From a virus: a stretch of DNA of 27,803 nucleotides. Below, one piece after another: positions 1 to 7,506 of this stretch. The position numbers were made by a program, and so were the translations under genes. A model generated the notes under the pieces. It had not been told where the DNA came from, made no database searches, and saw only the letters and a program-made list of their open reading frames with translations. The stretch spans positions 1 through 27,803 of IMG/VR virus record IMGVR_UViG_3300027851_000108, one strand, 5' to 3'. Position 1 is the stretch's first letter. The number at the start of each line of letters is the position of its first letter.

Positions 1-722
1 GGGTAGGTGGTGAACCCGCGCGGCTTGCCGACGCCATCTCCCGTGACAAAGGCGGTGTTTTCCGTCAAGGAGAATTCTTCGACGTTCTTGGCCTGCAGCC
101 ATGCCTCGATATCGAGATACGAATCCTCGATTTGCTCATTGGTCACGAGCAGCTGCGATTCCATCTTGTGCGCCACGATGGACTTCTGACCCAGCTGCGG
201 CGTGGTGGTAGCGCCACCGGAGGCGCCCTGACCGATCCAGCGCGCGCCGGAACGCTGATCGTCGATCAGGATATCAATTGACGCCGAACCCATGGGGATG
301 ACGTTCGCAAGGCGGCGCATCGGGGAGGTTTCGTTGATCTTGGTGATCACGAAGTTTGCCAGCGCCGGGCGAACCAGGAAGCCGCCATCGGGCTGGCTGT
401 CGGTGCGCATCGCGCGGATTTCGAGACCCTCGACGCCAAGATTTACGCCGGAAGGCACGATGCCCTTGCGCATGTATCCGTCGAGTTCTTTCTTGCCCAT
501 ATCCTTCTGTTCCGCCGGGGCATCCATGCGGGAGGCAGCGGCTTCCAGCTTGGCTTGCTTGGCTTCCAGATCGGCCAGCTTGGCCGTCAGGTCGCCGGTC
601 ATCTTGTTGAACTTGGTTTCGTCGATCACGTCGCGGGACTTCAGGCCGTCCACATCGGACCGCAGGGCGGTAAACGTGGTGGCGATATCCTCGACCTGTT
701 TCTTGATTTCCAGATCGCTCAT
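1..722 (-). CDS. Major capsid protein, HK97 family (N-terminal part, runs off the left edge)
   Basis: Main shell protein of the head. The 240 visible residues begin MSDLEIKKQV. The first ~110 form a charged, helical, Lys/Glu/Ala-rich segment typical of the scaffolding delta domain that the prohead protease removes in HK97-like phages. The mature fold follows, with the family's usual landmarks: a run reading GGFLVRPALANFVI, then RRLANVIPMGSASIDI, and a G-x-ARWIGQ stretch. ATG at 722 has an AAAGGA Shine-Dalgarno. It lies just downstream of the protease in the standard terminase-portal-protease-capsid order. The C-terminal ~150-180 residues are missing only because the window ends. The family call is firm; the cleavage site cannot be placed. 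Confidence 0.93.
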   Translation of the reverse strand, partial: MSDLEIKKQVEDIATTFTALRSDVDGLKSRDVIDETKFNKMTGDLTAKLADLEAKQAKLEAAASRMDAPAEQKDMGKKELDGYMRKGIVPSGVNLGVEGLEIRAMRTDSQPDGGFLVRPALANFVITKINETSPMRRLANVIPMGSASIDILIDDQRSGARWIGQGASGGATTTPQLGQKSIVAHKMESQLLVTNEQIEDSYLDIEAWLQAKNVEEFSLTENTAFVTGDGVGKPRGFTTY

Positions 723-726
723 CTGG

Positions 727-1368
727 TCATCCTTTCATGGCTGTGTGGAGATGCTTAATCGCTTCGATCAGACCAGCATCCCGCAGGCCGTCATCAGGAT
801 TTCCGGCGCCATCATCCCGATGGCCCAGATAGCCTTTCCCTTGCGCCGCGATGGCCTTTGCTGCCTTGCGCGACAATCCGCAGTCGATCAGGGCGCGCTC
901 AAGGTCGCGCTCCGTCTCGATTGATTTCAGTGACGCCCCTGCCATCTCATTGGCTGGGAAGGTGACAATACTTGTCTCCCAAAGCTCAACCTCTTTGAGG
1001 TAGCGGTTGCCGTCACGATACTCGCTGTCCTTGGTCCGATAGCCGATGCTCAAGCCGTCGATTGCGCCAGCGGCCATAAGCTCGATTGCCTCACGCCCGC
1101 GCTCCACGCCTGGCAGGATCCGGCCTTTGACAAACAGGCCCCGCGCATCCTCCCTGACCTCATCCCAGACGCCAATGGGCTGATCCGGGTTGTGCTGCCA
1201 GAGCATCTTGACCTTGCGCCCGTTGTTTCCGACCGAGGCGAAAGCCCCAGGCATGATGATGTCTCCGTATGTGTCGACATTGCCGAAAACCGCGCCATAG
1301 CCCTCAACAGCGCCGGTCGCTGCATCGGCCTTCCACTCGGTCGCAAAATTCTTCCGCTCGAACTGCAT
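727..1368 (-). CDS. HK97-type prohead protease
   Basis: Serine protease that matures the prohead by cleaving the capsid delta domain. The 213-aa product begins MQFERKNFA. It shows the family's opening strand, a G-YGAVFGNVDTYGDI segment, the histidine-bearing MLWQHNPDQPIGVW motif, a GLSIGYRT serine-bearing motif (candidate nucleophile) and the closing ELWETSIVTFPANE strand. I chose ATG 1368 because GAGGG lies 6 bases upstream. In-frame ATGs at 1377 and 1410 also exist; the 1410 start would give an ATGA overlap with the upstream gene but would place the conserved element at 1386-1403 inside the coding region. The gene sits directly before the capsid gene, as in most HK97-like phages. Function is sure; the start is less so. 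Confidence 0.92.
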   Translation of the reverse strand: MQFERKNFATEWKADAATGAVEGYGAVFGNVDTYGDIIMPGAFASVGNNGRKVKMLWQHNPDQPIGVWDEVREDARGLFVKGRILPGVERGREAIELMAAGAIDGLSIGYRTKDSEYRDGNRYLKEVELWETSIVTFPANEMAGASLKSIETERDLERALIDCGLSRKAAKAIAAQGKGYLGHRDDGAGNPDDGLRDAGLIEAIKHLHTAMKG

Positions 1369-1385
1369 GGGCGCCCTCATTTTGC

Positions 1386-1403
1386 AATGGTATAACATAA
1401 CAC
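1386..1403 (-). promoter_or_regulatory. 18-bp repeated element ahead of the protease gene
   Basis: On the minus strand it reads GTGTTATGTTATACCATT and matches the element at 3399-3416 at 15 of 18 positions, in the same orientation and at a similar distance from a start codon. It contains a TGTTATACC stretch like an extended -10 box, and TTGCGC lies 17 bases upstream of TATACC. It may be an internal late promoter or an operator. What is seen is the repeat; the role is inferred. Confidence 0.5.
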
Positions 1404-1406
1404 GTC

Positions 1407-2162
1407 TCATGGCGCAATCATCCGCGCAGCACGGCGATAGGTGAGTGCACATCGGCAATTTACGCACTGATAAACCGGCGCAGACTGATCGCCGGGGAAC
1501 TGCATCGGATCAAAGCCGCCCCACTTGTTTGGCACCTGAAACGGTTCGTCCAGCGCGACCGATACGCCATTCATCTTGCGGTGATTGGCCTGATCCACCT
1601 TGCCATCAGCCTCGCCAAAGTCCCGCGTGCGATGATCGTATGCGCTGTTCCACGTCTTCACGAGCGGGAACGGCGCCCGCTTGGCGGTCTGGATGCTTGC
1701 GAATTGTGCCGCGCTATGGGTCTCGGTCCGTGCGATGATTGCAGCCCTGCGCCGTGATAGCGCCGGGATCGTCTCGCGCAACTCCACAGCAATCGTGGCG
1801 ATACTCTTGCCATCACGCAGGCCGATGGAGACGGCGTCAATGATCTGCAGCCGCGTGGTCTCCATGATGTTCGCAATGGCCTGCGCGCCCCATGTCTGGA
1901 TGTATTCCTCAACAAACAGTTGCCAGAGGTCCAGATCATCGGCCTTGACGTCCAGAATCCCGATCTGGCGGCGCGTCTCTCTGGCGCCTGACTTGACGGA
2001 TCGCCACCACACGCCCCCCAGAACGCGCGCAAACGCCTGTGCCGCATATTCCGGCGGCTTGGCGTCACCGACCAGCAGATAGCGCTCCAGCGCGGCGCTG
2101 GATGCGTCACGCAGGGACTTGGCGATGAGGATTTCAGCGCGGGTTCTGCTGGCCATTTCCAT
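1407..2162 (-). CDS. Minor head / head morphogenesis protein (Mu gpF / SPP1 gp7-like)
   Basis: Minor capsid protein thought to sit inside or beside the portal and act in head assembly. The C-terminal half carries the Mu F-like signature: an ARTETHSAAQ helix, W-x5-DHRTRDF, an NHRKMNGVSVALDEPF block, FPGD and the final YQCVNCRCALTYR cysteine motif. The N-terminal half is helical. ATG 2162 has AAGG 4-5 bases upstream; ATG 2156 would be equally well spaced, while upstream ATGs at 2204/2201 have poor ribosome sites. With start 2162 the product is 251 aa and overlaps the end of the portal gene by 29 bp. The place between portal and protease agrees with the call. Confidence 0.88.
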   Translation of the reverse strand: MEMASRTRAEILIAKSLRDASSAALERYLLVGDAKPPEYAAQAFARVLGGVWWRSVKSGARETRRQIGILDVKADDLDLWQLFVEEYIQTWGAQAIANIMETTRLQIIDAVSIGLRDGKSIATIAVELRETIPALSRRRAAIIARTETHSAAQFASIQTAKRAPFPLVKTWNSAYDHRTRDFGEADGKVDQANHRKMNGVSVALDEPFQVPNKWGGFDPMQFPGDQSAPVYQCVNCRCALTYRRAARMIAP

Positions 2163-3375
2163 AAGCCTTAGCCGCCGCATCCTCTGCGTCTGCGCTGTCA
2201 TCATCTTCGGTGGTCAGCGGAGAATACCCAATTTCGTCGCGGGCCTCATCCATGGTGATGATGCCTTGACCCAGCGCCTTCATCACGCGGTCAAACTTTC
2301 GGTTGCGCACGGCTTCCAGCGCCGGGATGTCATCCATATCGATACACAGCGTCAGATCATCGCCCCACGCTGGAAGCAGCCATGCGCCGAAAGCCTCGAG
2401 CCACTCGTTTGCCAGCGGGATCACGGTGTCGATGTAAAAGCGCTCCTTGGCCATTTCCATGTTGGCAAAGGTGGCGGCCTCATTGTCGATCAGCGGCAAG
2501 GGAACACCATAGACGCCAGCGATCAGCTTTTTCGCCTCGGTCATGCTGTTGCCGAAATCCATGTCGAGTGGGGATAGGCTGGTCTGCTTCCATTCCGCGC
2601 CGCCGGTCAGAACCGGAACCTCCCCGGCATTGGCACTGCCCTGGAATGCCCGCTTGAACCACTCCTTGAGGCGCCGCACGGTTTCATCGCTGGGATCGCC
2701 ACCCTTGAATGTCACAATGCCAGACGGTTTCGCCGCATTGCGCAGCAGCATGTCATTCCAATCCGTGCCGCGATTGTGGATATCCCCGGCGATACCGCCT
2801 GCCATGAGGGGTGATTGCCCGCGCCAGTAATTCTGCGGGTTGAAGCGCTTGTAGAAGAACAGATCGGCACGGGGGTTGGTGACGCCGCGAACCGGGAATT
2901 CCGTGGTTTGTCCGCTGCGCCTGTGGATGTAGGCCGAAGGGATGCCACCACGGCCAGGCTTTACCTCAACCTCTCCTGGGTCCACCTGCCAAAGCTCTGC
3001 GGGATGGCGCTGCCCAATCGGCTGCGCAATGGCCTGCTCCCCCAGCGTCAAGAACTCAATGAACACCGCCTTGCGGAAGGCATGGCCGCCCTGCATAGGG
3101 TTCGGGCGCCGCAGCAGCTTCATCACCGGGTGATCGTCGTCAAGGTATTCCTCGTTGTCCTTGCCCTTGTTGCGCACAAGCTCAAGGCGCAGACCGGCGA
3201 TGGCCTTGGCGATTTCCTCCACCGCCATGTAGATGACCGGGTTCCGCTGATAGCCCTCACGGATGTAGGAGGTTCGATCCTCCCAGCGCGCGTAGCCGTC
3301 ACCTGCACCGACCAGCAGGCTTGCGCCGATTGGGTTTGCCTTTTCCTCGGCCCTGAAAATGCGTGGGAATTTCAT
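2134..3375 (-). CDS. Phage portal protein (HK97 family)
   Basis: Forms the dodecameric portal ring through which DNA enters and leaves the head and on which the terminase docks. The 413-aa length is normal for the family. Family landmarks, in order, are: YQRNPVIYMAVEEIAKAIAG near residue 42; the DDHPVMKLLRRPNP block near residue 80; ELWQVDPGEVEV; LFFYKRFNP; the SPLMAGG-IAGDIHN helix; NAAKPSGIVTFKG; the long stem helix; and a MDFGNSMTEAKKLIAGVYGVPLPLI segment ending in the NMEMAKERFY helix. The start has AGGG 7 bases upstream. The acidic tail (DDDSADAEDAAAK) is typical. A 50-bp gap to TerL holds the element at 3399-3416. Confidence 0.95.
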   Translation of the reverse strand: MKFPRIFRAEEKANPIGASLLVGAGDGYARWEDRTSYIREGYQRNPVIYMAVEEIAKAIAGLRLELVRNKGKDNEEYLDDDHPVMKLLRRPNPMQGGHAFRKAVFIEFLTLGEQAIAQPIGQRHPAELWQVDPGEVEVKPGRGGIPSAYIHRRSGQTTEFPVRGVTNPRADLFFYKRFNPQNYWRGQSPLMAGGIAGDIHNRGTDWNDMLLRNAAKPSGIVTFKGGDPSDETVRRLKEWFKRAFQGSANAGEVPVLTGGAEWKQTSLSPLDMDFGNSMTEAKKLIAGVYGVPLPLIDNEAATFANMEMAKERFYIDTVIPLANEWLEAFGAWLLPAWGDDLTLCIDMDDIPALEAVRNRKFDRVMKALGQGIITMDEARDEIGYSPLTTEDDDSADAEDAAAKAYGNGQQNPR

Positions 3376-3398
3376 CGCGCGCCCTGTGCTGTTTGCGG

Positions 3399-3416
3399 CA
3401 TGTTATACCATAACAC
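3399..3416 (-). promoter_or_regulatory. 18-bp repeated element with inverted repeat ahead of the portal gene
   Basis: On the minus strand it reads GTGTTATGGTATAACATG. The core TGTTAT-GGT-ATAACA is a perfect 6-bp inverted repeat, and TGGTATAAC resembles an extended -10 box; no good -35 box is seen 17 bases upstream. It lies between the TerL stop and the portal start, 23 bases before ATG. Its relative is at 1386-1403. It is either an internal promoter or a protein-binding site. Confidence 0.5.
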
Positions 3417-3425
3417 TTGCGGCGG

Positions 3426-5072
3426 CTAGATGGCGAAGAATGTTGGCGACGTCTTGGTGATCGGCCAGAACGCCATCACGACAGCGTCAGCCATGTTCGG
3501 GCTTCGCGTGCCGGGCGGCGACTTGTCAACAGCCAGCTTCAGCGCGCCAGTCGTCTTGCTCACAGTAGCCTGACCAAGCTCTTTTCGCAACTGTTGCAGC
3601 GCGGGCAGGGTGGACGGCAGGGAAATCAGGTCATCCGGGTTGTATGCGATGCCTTCCTTGGTCGCACGATAGGTCCGTTCAAACCGAAGCCGCAACTGCC
3701 ACCATGCCTGCGCCTTGAGGTTGGCGAAGTAATCCTTGTTGATCGGGGTGTCCCGGTCATGCGGCACGATATGCGCGTCAGGGGCAAGCACGCCAGCACC
3801 GGCAGACCATGGCACAAAACTGATGGCGCGCGGCAACTCCCCGGCGGCGTCCAGGCGGTTTGCCTCTGACTTGACGCCAGCACCGACGCCCACGCTGTCA
3901 TATTGCAGCGCCACAGGGCCGAGGCTTGCGCAAGCCTTCACGGCCCGGCGTGTTGTCTCCCCGGTGTCACCTTCCGCCCAAGCCTCAATGCCTGTCAGCA
4001 TCGGCCCCTTGCGGATTGCCAAGGCGTTCTTGTCGCCGCCCTCGTCTGCCACGTCCAAGGCGGCGATGACGGCGCCTGTCGGTTCAAAGCCAAGCTTGAC
4101 ATGGGCATCGACTGCGGCAGCGATCCATTCCGCCGGGATGATGACGCCATCGACCGATGCGGCGTAATTGCGCTCCACCTCCTGCGCAAAGACGTGCAAC
4201 AGCCCTTCCGCCTCAGCCTTGGCCTTCCGCGCCACATACCATTCGTCATCCTTGGCGGGATGGTCCGACCAATCCATGACAAAGACATTGGTGCGACCTT
4301 TGATCGCTGGCCCGTCCTGCCATTCGACACCACCTTCCCGGCGGCGGTGGAAGACGTTGCCCAAGCCGTTCACGCTGGATATGTCGATCTGGACGCGAGT
4401 GTTATCGGCCAGAGCGGCCTCGATCTTTTCGGGCCGTTCGTAGTGCGCGCTTTCGTCCTTGAAGTAGATCAGCTTCCGCCCGCCGCGTCCGATGTTGTCG
4501 CCCGCCTCGCCCGTGATCGTGCTGCCATTCTCGGGGTTCACAATGCGCATATAAGCCATGTGGTCTTGATCGTTGAAACCGCGCGGCCAGAATTCGCGTG
4601 GCATCCGGCGGATGAGAACGCGCATTTTCTCAAAGATGCTGTCAGGGTCGCCCAGCTTGTCCACCAGCTGCTCCTTGCGGCTTCCCCAGCCCACGGCAGC
4701 GCCAGGATAGAACCGCCATAGCCATACCGATACGGCGCAGCATACCCATGTCGCCCCCATGTCGCGGGCTTTCTCGACAAGGCCGTTTTCCTCGCCGTCG
4801 ATCATCGCCATGAGGAACGCGACGAATTCGGCCTGACGCTCGAACATGATGAACGGCATGTATGCCGGGACGCCACGGCCCGCGTTGCGCGGATCATAGG
4901 TGTCTAGCCAGTGAGTGATGAATTCGACGGGCCGGGTCCGGTAGTATTCCAGCGCACCGAACAGCTTCACCGGGTCTTTGCGCATGGCTAAAAGCTGCTG
5001 CTGGCGCCACGCCCACACGGAGACGTAATCAGGCGGCCAGTCAGCCCTTGTCAGCGGCGAGGGTGGCTGCAT
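3426..5072 (-). CDS. terL: Terminase large subunit (packaging ATPase and nuclease)
   Basis: Motor that pumps DNA into the prohead and cuts it. The 548-aa protein has two domains. The ATPase half shows a Walker A variant EKARDMGATW (residues 100-109) and a Walker B LIYFKDE (201-207) with its catalytic Glu. The nuclease half has an RNase H-like fold with candidate metal-binding acids D340 (ALDVADEGGD), D392 (LQYDSVGVGAG) and D529 (NMADAVVMAFW). ATG 5072 overlaps the small-subunit gene by 32 bp and has AGAGG upstream. The next gene is the portal. The type of packaging (cos or headful) cannot be read from this window. Confidence 0.95.
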   Translation of the reverse strand: MQPPSPLTRADWPPDYVSVWAWRQQQLLAMRKDPVKLFGALEYYRTRPVEFITHWLDTYDPRNAGRGVPAYMPFIMFERQAEFVAFLMAMIDGEENGLVEKARDMGATWVCCAVSVWLWRFYPGAAVGWGSRKEQLVDKLGDPDSIFEKMRVLIRRMPREFWPRGFNDQDHMAYMRIVNPENGSTITGEAGDNIGRGGRKLIYFKDESAHYERPEKIEAALADNTRVQIDISSVNGLGNVFHRRREGGVEWQDGPAIKGRTNVFVMDWSDHPAKDDEWYVARKAKAEAEGLLHVFAQEVERNYAASVDGVIIPAEWIAAAVDAHVKLGFEPTGAVIAALDVADEGGDKNALAIRKGPMLTGIEAWAEGDTGETTRRAVKACASLGPVALQYDSVGVGAGVKSEANRLDAAGELPRAISFVPWSAGAGVLAPDAHIVPHDRDTPINKDYFANLKAQAWWQLRLRFERTYRATKEGIAYNPDDLISLPSTLPALQQLRKELGQATVSKTTGALKLAVDKSPPGTRSPNMADAVVMAFWPITKTSPTFFAI

Positions 5073-5523
5073 ATGCCTCTGCGGCCTCCTGCGGCGTCAT
5101 GGTGTCGCTGATCGTGCGGATCGGCCCGCCATCGGGGCCGGAGAGTTCCAGCGCGGCGCGGTCGCGCCACTCGGCAGGGCGGCGGTTCTTGAGCCAGAAA
5201 ATAGCCGCAGTGGTGTCCGGTGCGATCTTTTCGACATACGGCGCATAGACCGGCTCAGTGGCGCCAGCTGGCATGAAGATTTTCACCGCCTCTTGCTCAT
5301 ACCCAACGGCGCGATGATACAGCGCCCGAACAACGCGCTCGTCGGCCTCATCCTTGCCGATGTTTAGGGCCTGACAAAACTCAGGATGGGTGTTCTTCCA
5401 TCGGTAGATCGTCCGCACATCCACATCGAAGAATTCGGCAATCTCTGCATCGGTCGCCCCCAACTTGGCAAGCATACGGGCGCCATTCACATACGCCTCC
5501 CTATACTGGCTTGGACGCCCCAC
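5041..5523 (-). CDS. terS: Terminase small subunit
   Basis: DNA-recognition part of the packaging machine. The product is about 160 aa and starts VGRPSQYREAY. Residues ~20-45 form a helix-turn-helix of the type seen in small terminases (TDAEIAEFFDVDVRTIYRWK), followed by HPEFCQAL and a helical oligomerisation region. The later segment PDTTAAIFWLKNRRPAEWRDR is common in this family. I chose the GTG at 5523 because GGGAAGG stands 7 bases upstream and the reading frame before it (into 5787) crosses a terminator hairpin and another gene. The TTG at 5541 is an alternative. It overlaps terL by 32 bp. Confidence 0.87.
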   Translation of the reverse strand: MGRPSQYREAYVNGARMLAKLGATDAEIAEFFDVDVRTIYRWKNTHPEFCQALNIGKDEADERVVRALYHRAVGYEQEAVKIFMPAGATEPVYAPYVEKIAPDTTAAIFWLKNRRPAEWRDRAALELSGPDGGPIRTISDTMTPQEAAEAYAATLAADKG

Positions 5524-5540
5524 GGTCGTGCCTTCCCTCA

Positions 5541-5569
5541 AATGCAAAACAGCCCCGATTATGGGGCTG
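5541..5569 (-). terminator. Hairpin with T-tract just before terS (terminator or attenuator)
   Basis: On the minus strand CAGCCCC and GGGGCTG form a perfect 7-bp stem with a 6-base loop (ATAATC), followed directly by TTTTGCATTT. The TAA stop codon of the 53-aa ORF lies in the loop. The hairpin ends about 26 bases before the terS start, so it would end or attenuate transcription entering the head operon. Confidence 0.65.
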
Positions 5570-5720
5570 CTGTGTTGGTTTGTCCAGCCTGCAACATCTC
5601 CGCGATGGCGCGCTTGATTTCGTCCTTGCGATCCTCTGGCACCCATACCGAGATCCTGGTGTAACCGGCGGCGTGCTTGCGGGCGTCGTGATCGGCGCGG
5701 CGTTGGGATGAGGTGGTCAT
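5559..5720 (-). CDS. Small basic protein, possibly ribbon-helix-helix
   Basis: A 53-aa product, MTTSSQRRADHDARKHAAG..., with a central stretch YTRISVWVPEDRKDEIKRAI that looks like the strand and first helix of a ribbon-helix-helix DNA-binding fold (alternating hydrophobic strand, then a Pro/Glu turn and helix). The ATG overlaps the stop of the upstream 62-aa gene (ATGA), so the two are probably translated together. Its stop codon lies in the loop of the hairpin at 5541-5569, which may link its translation to read-through into the terminase genes. The family is not established. Confidence 0.65.
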   Translation of the reverse strand: MTTSSQRRADHDARKHAAGYTRISVWVPEDRKDEIKRAIAEMLQAGQTNTAAP

Positions 5721-5905
5721 TCTTCATTGAACCTGGCGGCGGCAGAGCGGGCCTCTGCGAAGCTACCTTCGGCCCAGATCGAGCCATTTACGGTGTAGGC
5801 CCAGACACCGCGACCGCGATTGACAATGGCCTCGCCGCTTTCGAGGATGGCGTTTGCGACTTTGGCGTTCGGTGCGGTGCGGATTTTCTCTGCGACGCTG
5901 GTCAT
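5717..5905 (-). CDS. Conserved-looking small protein, unknown function
   Basis: A 62-aa product starting MTSVAEKIRTAPNAKVANAI. The second half (VNRGRGVWAYTVNGSIWAEGSFAEARSAAARF) resembles a small alpha/beta domain: two strands and a helix. The start at 5905 is chosen for the GGAGAG ribosome site 7-8 bases upstream; an in-frame ATG at 5956 lacks one. It resembles the C-terminal part of the next upstream protein (GHWAVYFDSNATRGSARKFPTIQSALAFMA) in pattern: aromatic strand, then a Phe-x-x-Ala helix. The two may be paralogues. No known function. Confidence 0.7.
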   Translation of the reverse strand: MTSVAEKIRTAPNAKVANAILESGEAIVNRGRGVWAYTVNGSIWAEGSFAEARSAAARFNEE

Positions 5906-5973
5906 TTCAGTCTCTCCATGCTGATGTTTCTGGCACTCGGGATGCGCGCCCCGCAAGGCGCGTCACCGGAGGG

Positions 5974-6186
5974 TCAGTGGGGCAATCCTTTTTTTGCGCG
6001 CCGCTCCGCCATGAACGCCAGCGCTGATTGGATTGTCGGAAATTTGCGTGCGCTTCCACGCGTTGCGTTGCTATCGAAGTAAACCGCCCAGTGTCCTTGA
6101 GGCTTTTTTACGACAAGTCCGCGATACGCACCGGATTTGGCGGTTACATCAAATGCTTCAATTCCCGCGCCGTCCAGCATCCACAT
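5974..6186 (-). CDS. Small protein, first firm gene of the late operon; unknown function
   Basis: A 70-aa product MWMLDGAGIEAFDVTAKSGA..., with strand-rich middle (YRGLVVKKPQGHWAVYFDS) and a C-terminal helix. I prefer ATG 6186 because GGAGA lies 8 bases upstream; the upstream ATG at 6231 has a poor site and overlaps the candidate -10 box. It lies directly downstream of the candidate promoter at 6234-6262. No family is recognised. Confidence 0.65.
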   Translation of the reverse strand: MWMLDGAGIEAFDVTAKSGAYRGLVVKKPQGHWAVYFDSNATRGSARKFPTIQSALAFMAERRAKKGLPH

Positions 6187-6329
6187 CTCATTCTCTCCGA
6201 TCTGTGAGGCGTCAACCTCGTTTCCATGCACTCTTTATCCCACATGTTCGCGCGAACTGCAATATGGAAAATGCACCTGTCCTGAAAATAATCGCCACCT
6301 CCACAGATCGCACAGAAGGCACCATACAC
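6144..6329 (-). CDS. Doubtful cysteine-containing small ORF
   Basis: A possible 61-aa product from GTG at 6329, with a CAIC pair near the N-terminus and a Cys-rich end (RMRCGCW). It begins two bases after the stop of another small ORF but has no clear ribosome site. It overlaps the 70-aa gene by 43 bp in another frame and runs through the candidate promoter. It may be a remnant of a zinc-finger gene, or not be coding. Confidence 0.22.
   Translation of the reverse strand: MYGAFCAICGGGDYFQDRCIFHIAVRANMWDKECMETRLTPHRSERMRCGCWTARELKHLM
6234..6262 (-). promoter_or_regulatory. Candidate late promoter with a palindromic operator in the spacer
   Basis: On the minus strand TTGCAG (6262-6257) and GATAAA (6239-6234) are 17 bases apart. 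Between them lies GTTCGCGCGAAC (6246-6257), a perfect 12-bp palindrome that also touches the -35 box. Predicted start of transcription is near 6227, giving a ~40-base leader to the gene at 6186. It is correctly placed to drive terminase and head genes. The hexamers are imperfect, so this is inferred. Confidence 0.4.
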
Positions 6330-6567
6330 GGCTAAGTCATGTTTCGGCGGTCTGGTATCATCCGCGCCGGAGATCGCCGTGTGGGTGGCGCTGCGTTGCC
6401 TCTGCGTTGAAATCCAGCCTTCCGCCCTTCGCGCCTCATGAAATCCGCTTGGCCTCGACGCGTTGACCCGGTGACGGGCAGGGTGGCTATGTTCCGGCTG
6501 TGCTGGATGGCCGGTGAGAGATTGAGGCGGCGGTGTGGGGTGATGATGGCATGGGGCGGGGTGGCGT
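6330..6567. other. Gap between primase and late operon, no firm gene
   Basis: Together with 6187-6329 this is the longest stretch without a firm gene. The minus strand has a 35-aa Arg-rich ORF at 6332-6439 (MRREGRKAGFQ...) with a weak ribosome site; the plus strand has a 65-aa ORF at 6438-6635 that runs into the primase gene antisense. An 8-bp repeat CTGCGTTG occurs twice, 11 bases apart (6391-6398, 6402-6409). No terminator is seen after the primase gene. Confidence 0.4.
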
Positions 6568-7506
6568 TCAAGCTATTCGCTTCATCAGCACATCGTTCCA
6601 ATCTTGGCCGATCAGCGGCGGAATGTGGACGCTAACCGCTACACCCTTAACGGCCAACTTGTGGGCCAAAGCATAGGCTGCGGATTGTCCGCCAAACTTT
6701 CGGTCGTTGTCCCCAAAGATTGCCACTTCGTCGCACCCATGCGGCGGCAGCCAGCGCTTAAGCATCGCAGAGTTGATCGCAGCCCATACCGGCATGTCAT
6801 ACAGGGCGGAGGCGCTAAGCGCGGTCTCTATGCCCTCAGCAATGCCAATGGCGCCCGATCCGGTCCAGTCAGACAGCATTACGCACGCCCCATCCGGCAG
6901 ATCGCCTGGCATCAATTTGCGTGGGGCAGCCATATCAGCCTTTCCTGACCCGTCTGGCCGCAGGAAGGTCCGGTGCATTGATGACAGCTTTGGCTCACCA
7001 TGCACCCCGATCAGCGCGACCATGCACGGCCTTACACCGCCTTCACCGTCCGCGATAGCGCGGCCATAGCGCAGCGCCTTTGGGTAGATCAACCCACCTA
7101 CGCCACGGGTTTCAAGATACCGATGCGCCATGTCCCCCGGAGCGATTGGCGCAGTCGATTGCCAGACCTTCACCAGTGCAGCGCGGCGATCTGCTTCTGT
7201 CATGTCTCGCCTTGGCTGCGGCGTGTCTGGCGTCAGGTTGCCAACCATGGCGTCAATCTCCGGCGCTACAGAACGGAAGTCTCGCCCTGTCACGCGCTCG
7301 ATCAGGTGAAAGCCGTCTCCGCTGCCGCAGGTGCAGATATAGCTGCCTGACCCGTCCTTGTCATCCCATCGGAACCCATCCGGCTTTGCGCAGATCGGGC
7401 ACAGGCCATGCCGATTGCGCAGAACATTAGCCTCGAACCCAAACTCCAGAAGGATGCCGCGCCACTTGCCCTTTGCAGCTTCGCGTGTGCTCTTGTGATA
7501 GCTCAT
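6568..7506 (-). CDS. Toprim-domain DNA primase (zinc-finger N-terminus)
   Basis: Probably makes RNA primers for phage replication. The 312-aa protein has an N-terminal zinc-binding module with C36-x2-C39 and C58-x-C60 (the primase zinc ribbon), a linker helical region, and a Toprim fold with its two acidic motifs: EGIETALS (E224/E227) and IFGDND (D266/D268), which bind catalytic metal ions. The end reads QDWNDVLM, as in P4 alpha-like and related phage primases. It lacks a helicase domain of its own; the SF2 helicase is the preceding gene, with an ATGA overlap (7503-7506). The two probably act together at the fork. Confidence 0.88.
   Translation of the reverse strand: MSYHKSTREAAKGKWRGILLEFGFEANVLRNRHGLCPICAKPDGFRWDDKDGSGSYICTCGSGDGFHLIERVTGRDFRSVAPEIDAMVGNLTPDTPQPRRDMTEADRRAALVKVWQSTAPIAPGDMAHRYLETRGVGGLIYPKALRYGRAIADGEGGVRPCMVALIGVHGEPKLSSMHRTFLRPDGSGKADMAAPRKLMPGDLPDGACVMLSDWTGSGAIGIAEGIETALSASALYDMPVWAAINSAMLKRWLPPHGCDEVAIFGDNDRKFGGQSAAYALAHKLAVKGVAVSVHIPPLIGQDWNDVLMKRIA

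Noticed and set aside
3903-4721. 272-aa plus-strand ORF
   Set aside because: Antisense shadow of the terminase large subunit.
5524-5787. N-terminal extension of the small terminase ORF
   Set aside because: It crosses the hairpin and overlaps the 53-aa ORF; the GTG at 5523 has a good ribosome site and starts the conserved part.
6391-6409. Doubled CTGCGTTG as an iteron array
   Set aside because: Only two 8-bp copies, easily chance, with no initiator gene beside it.
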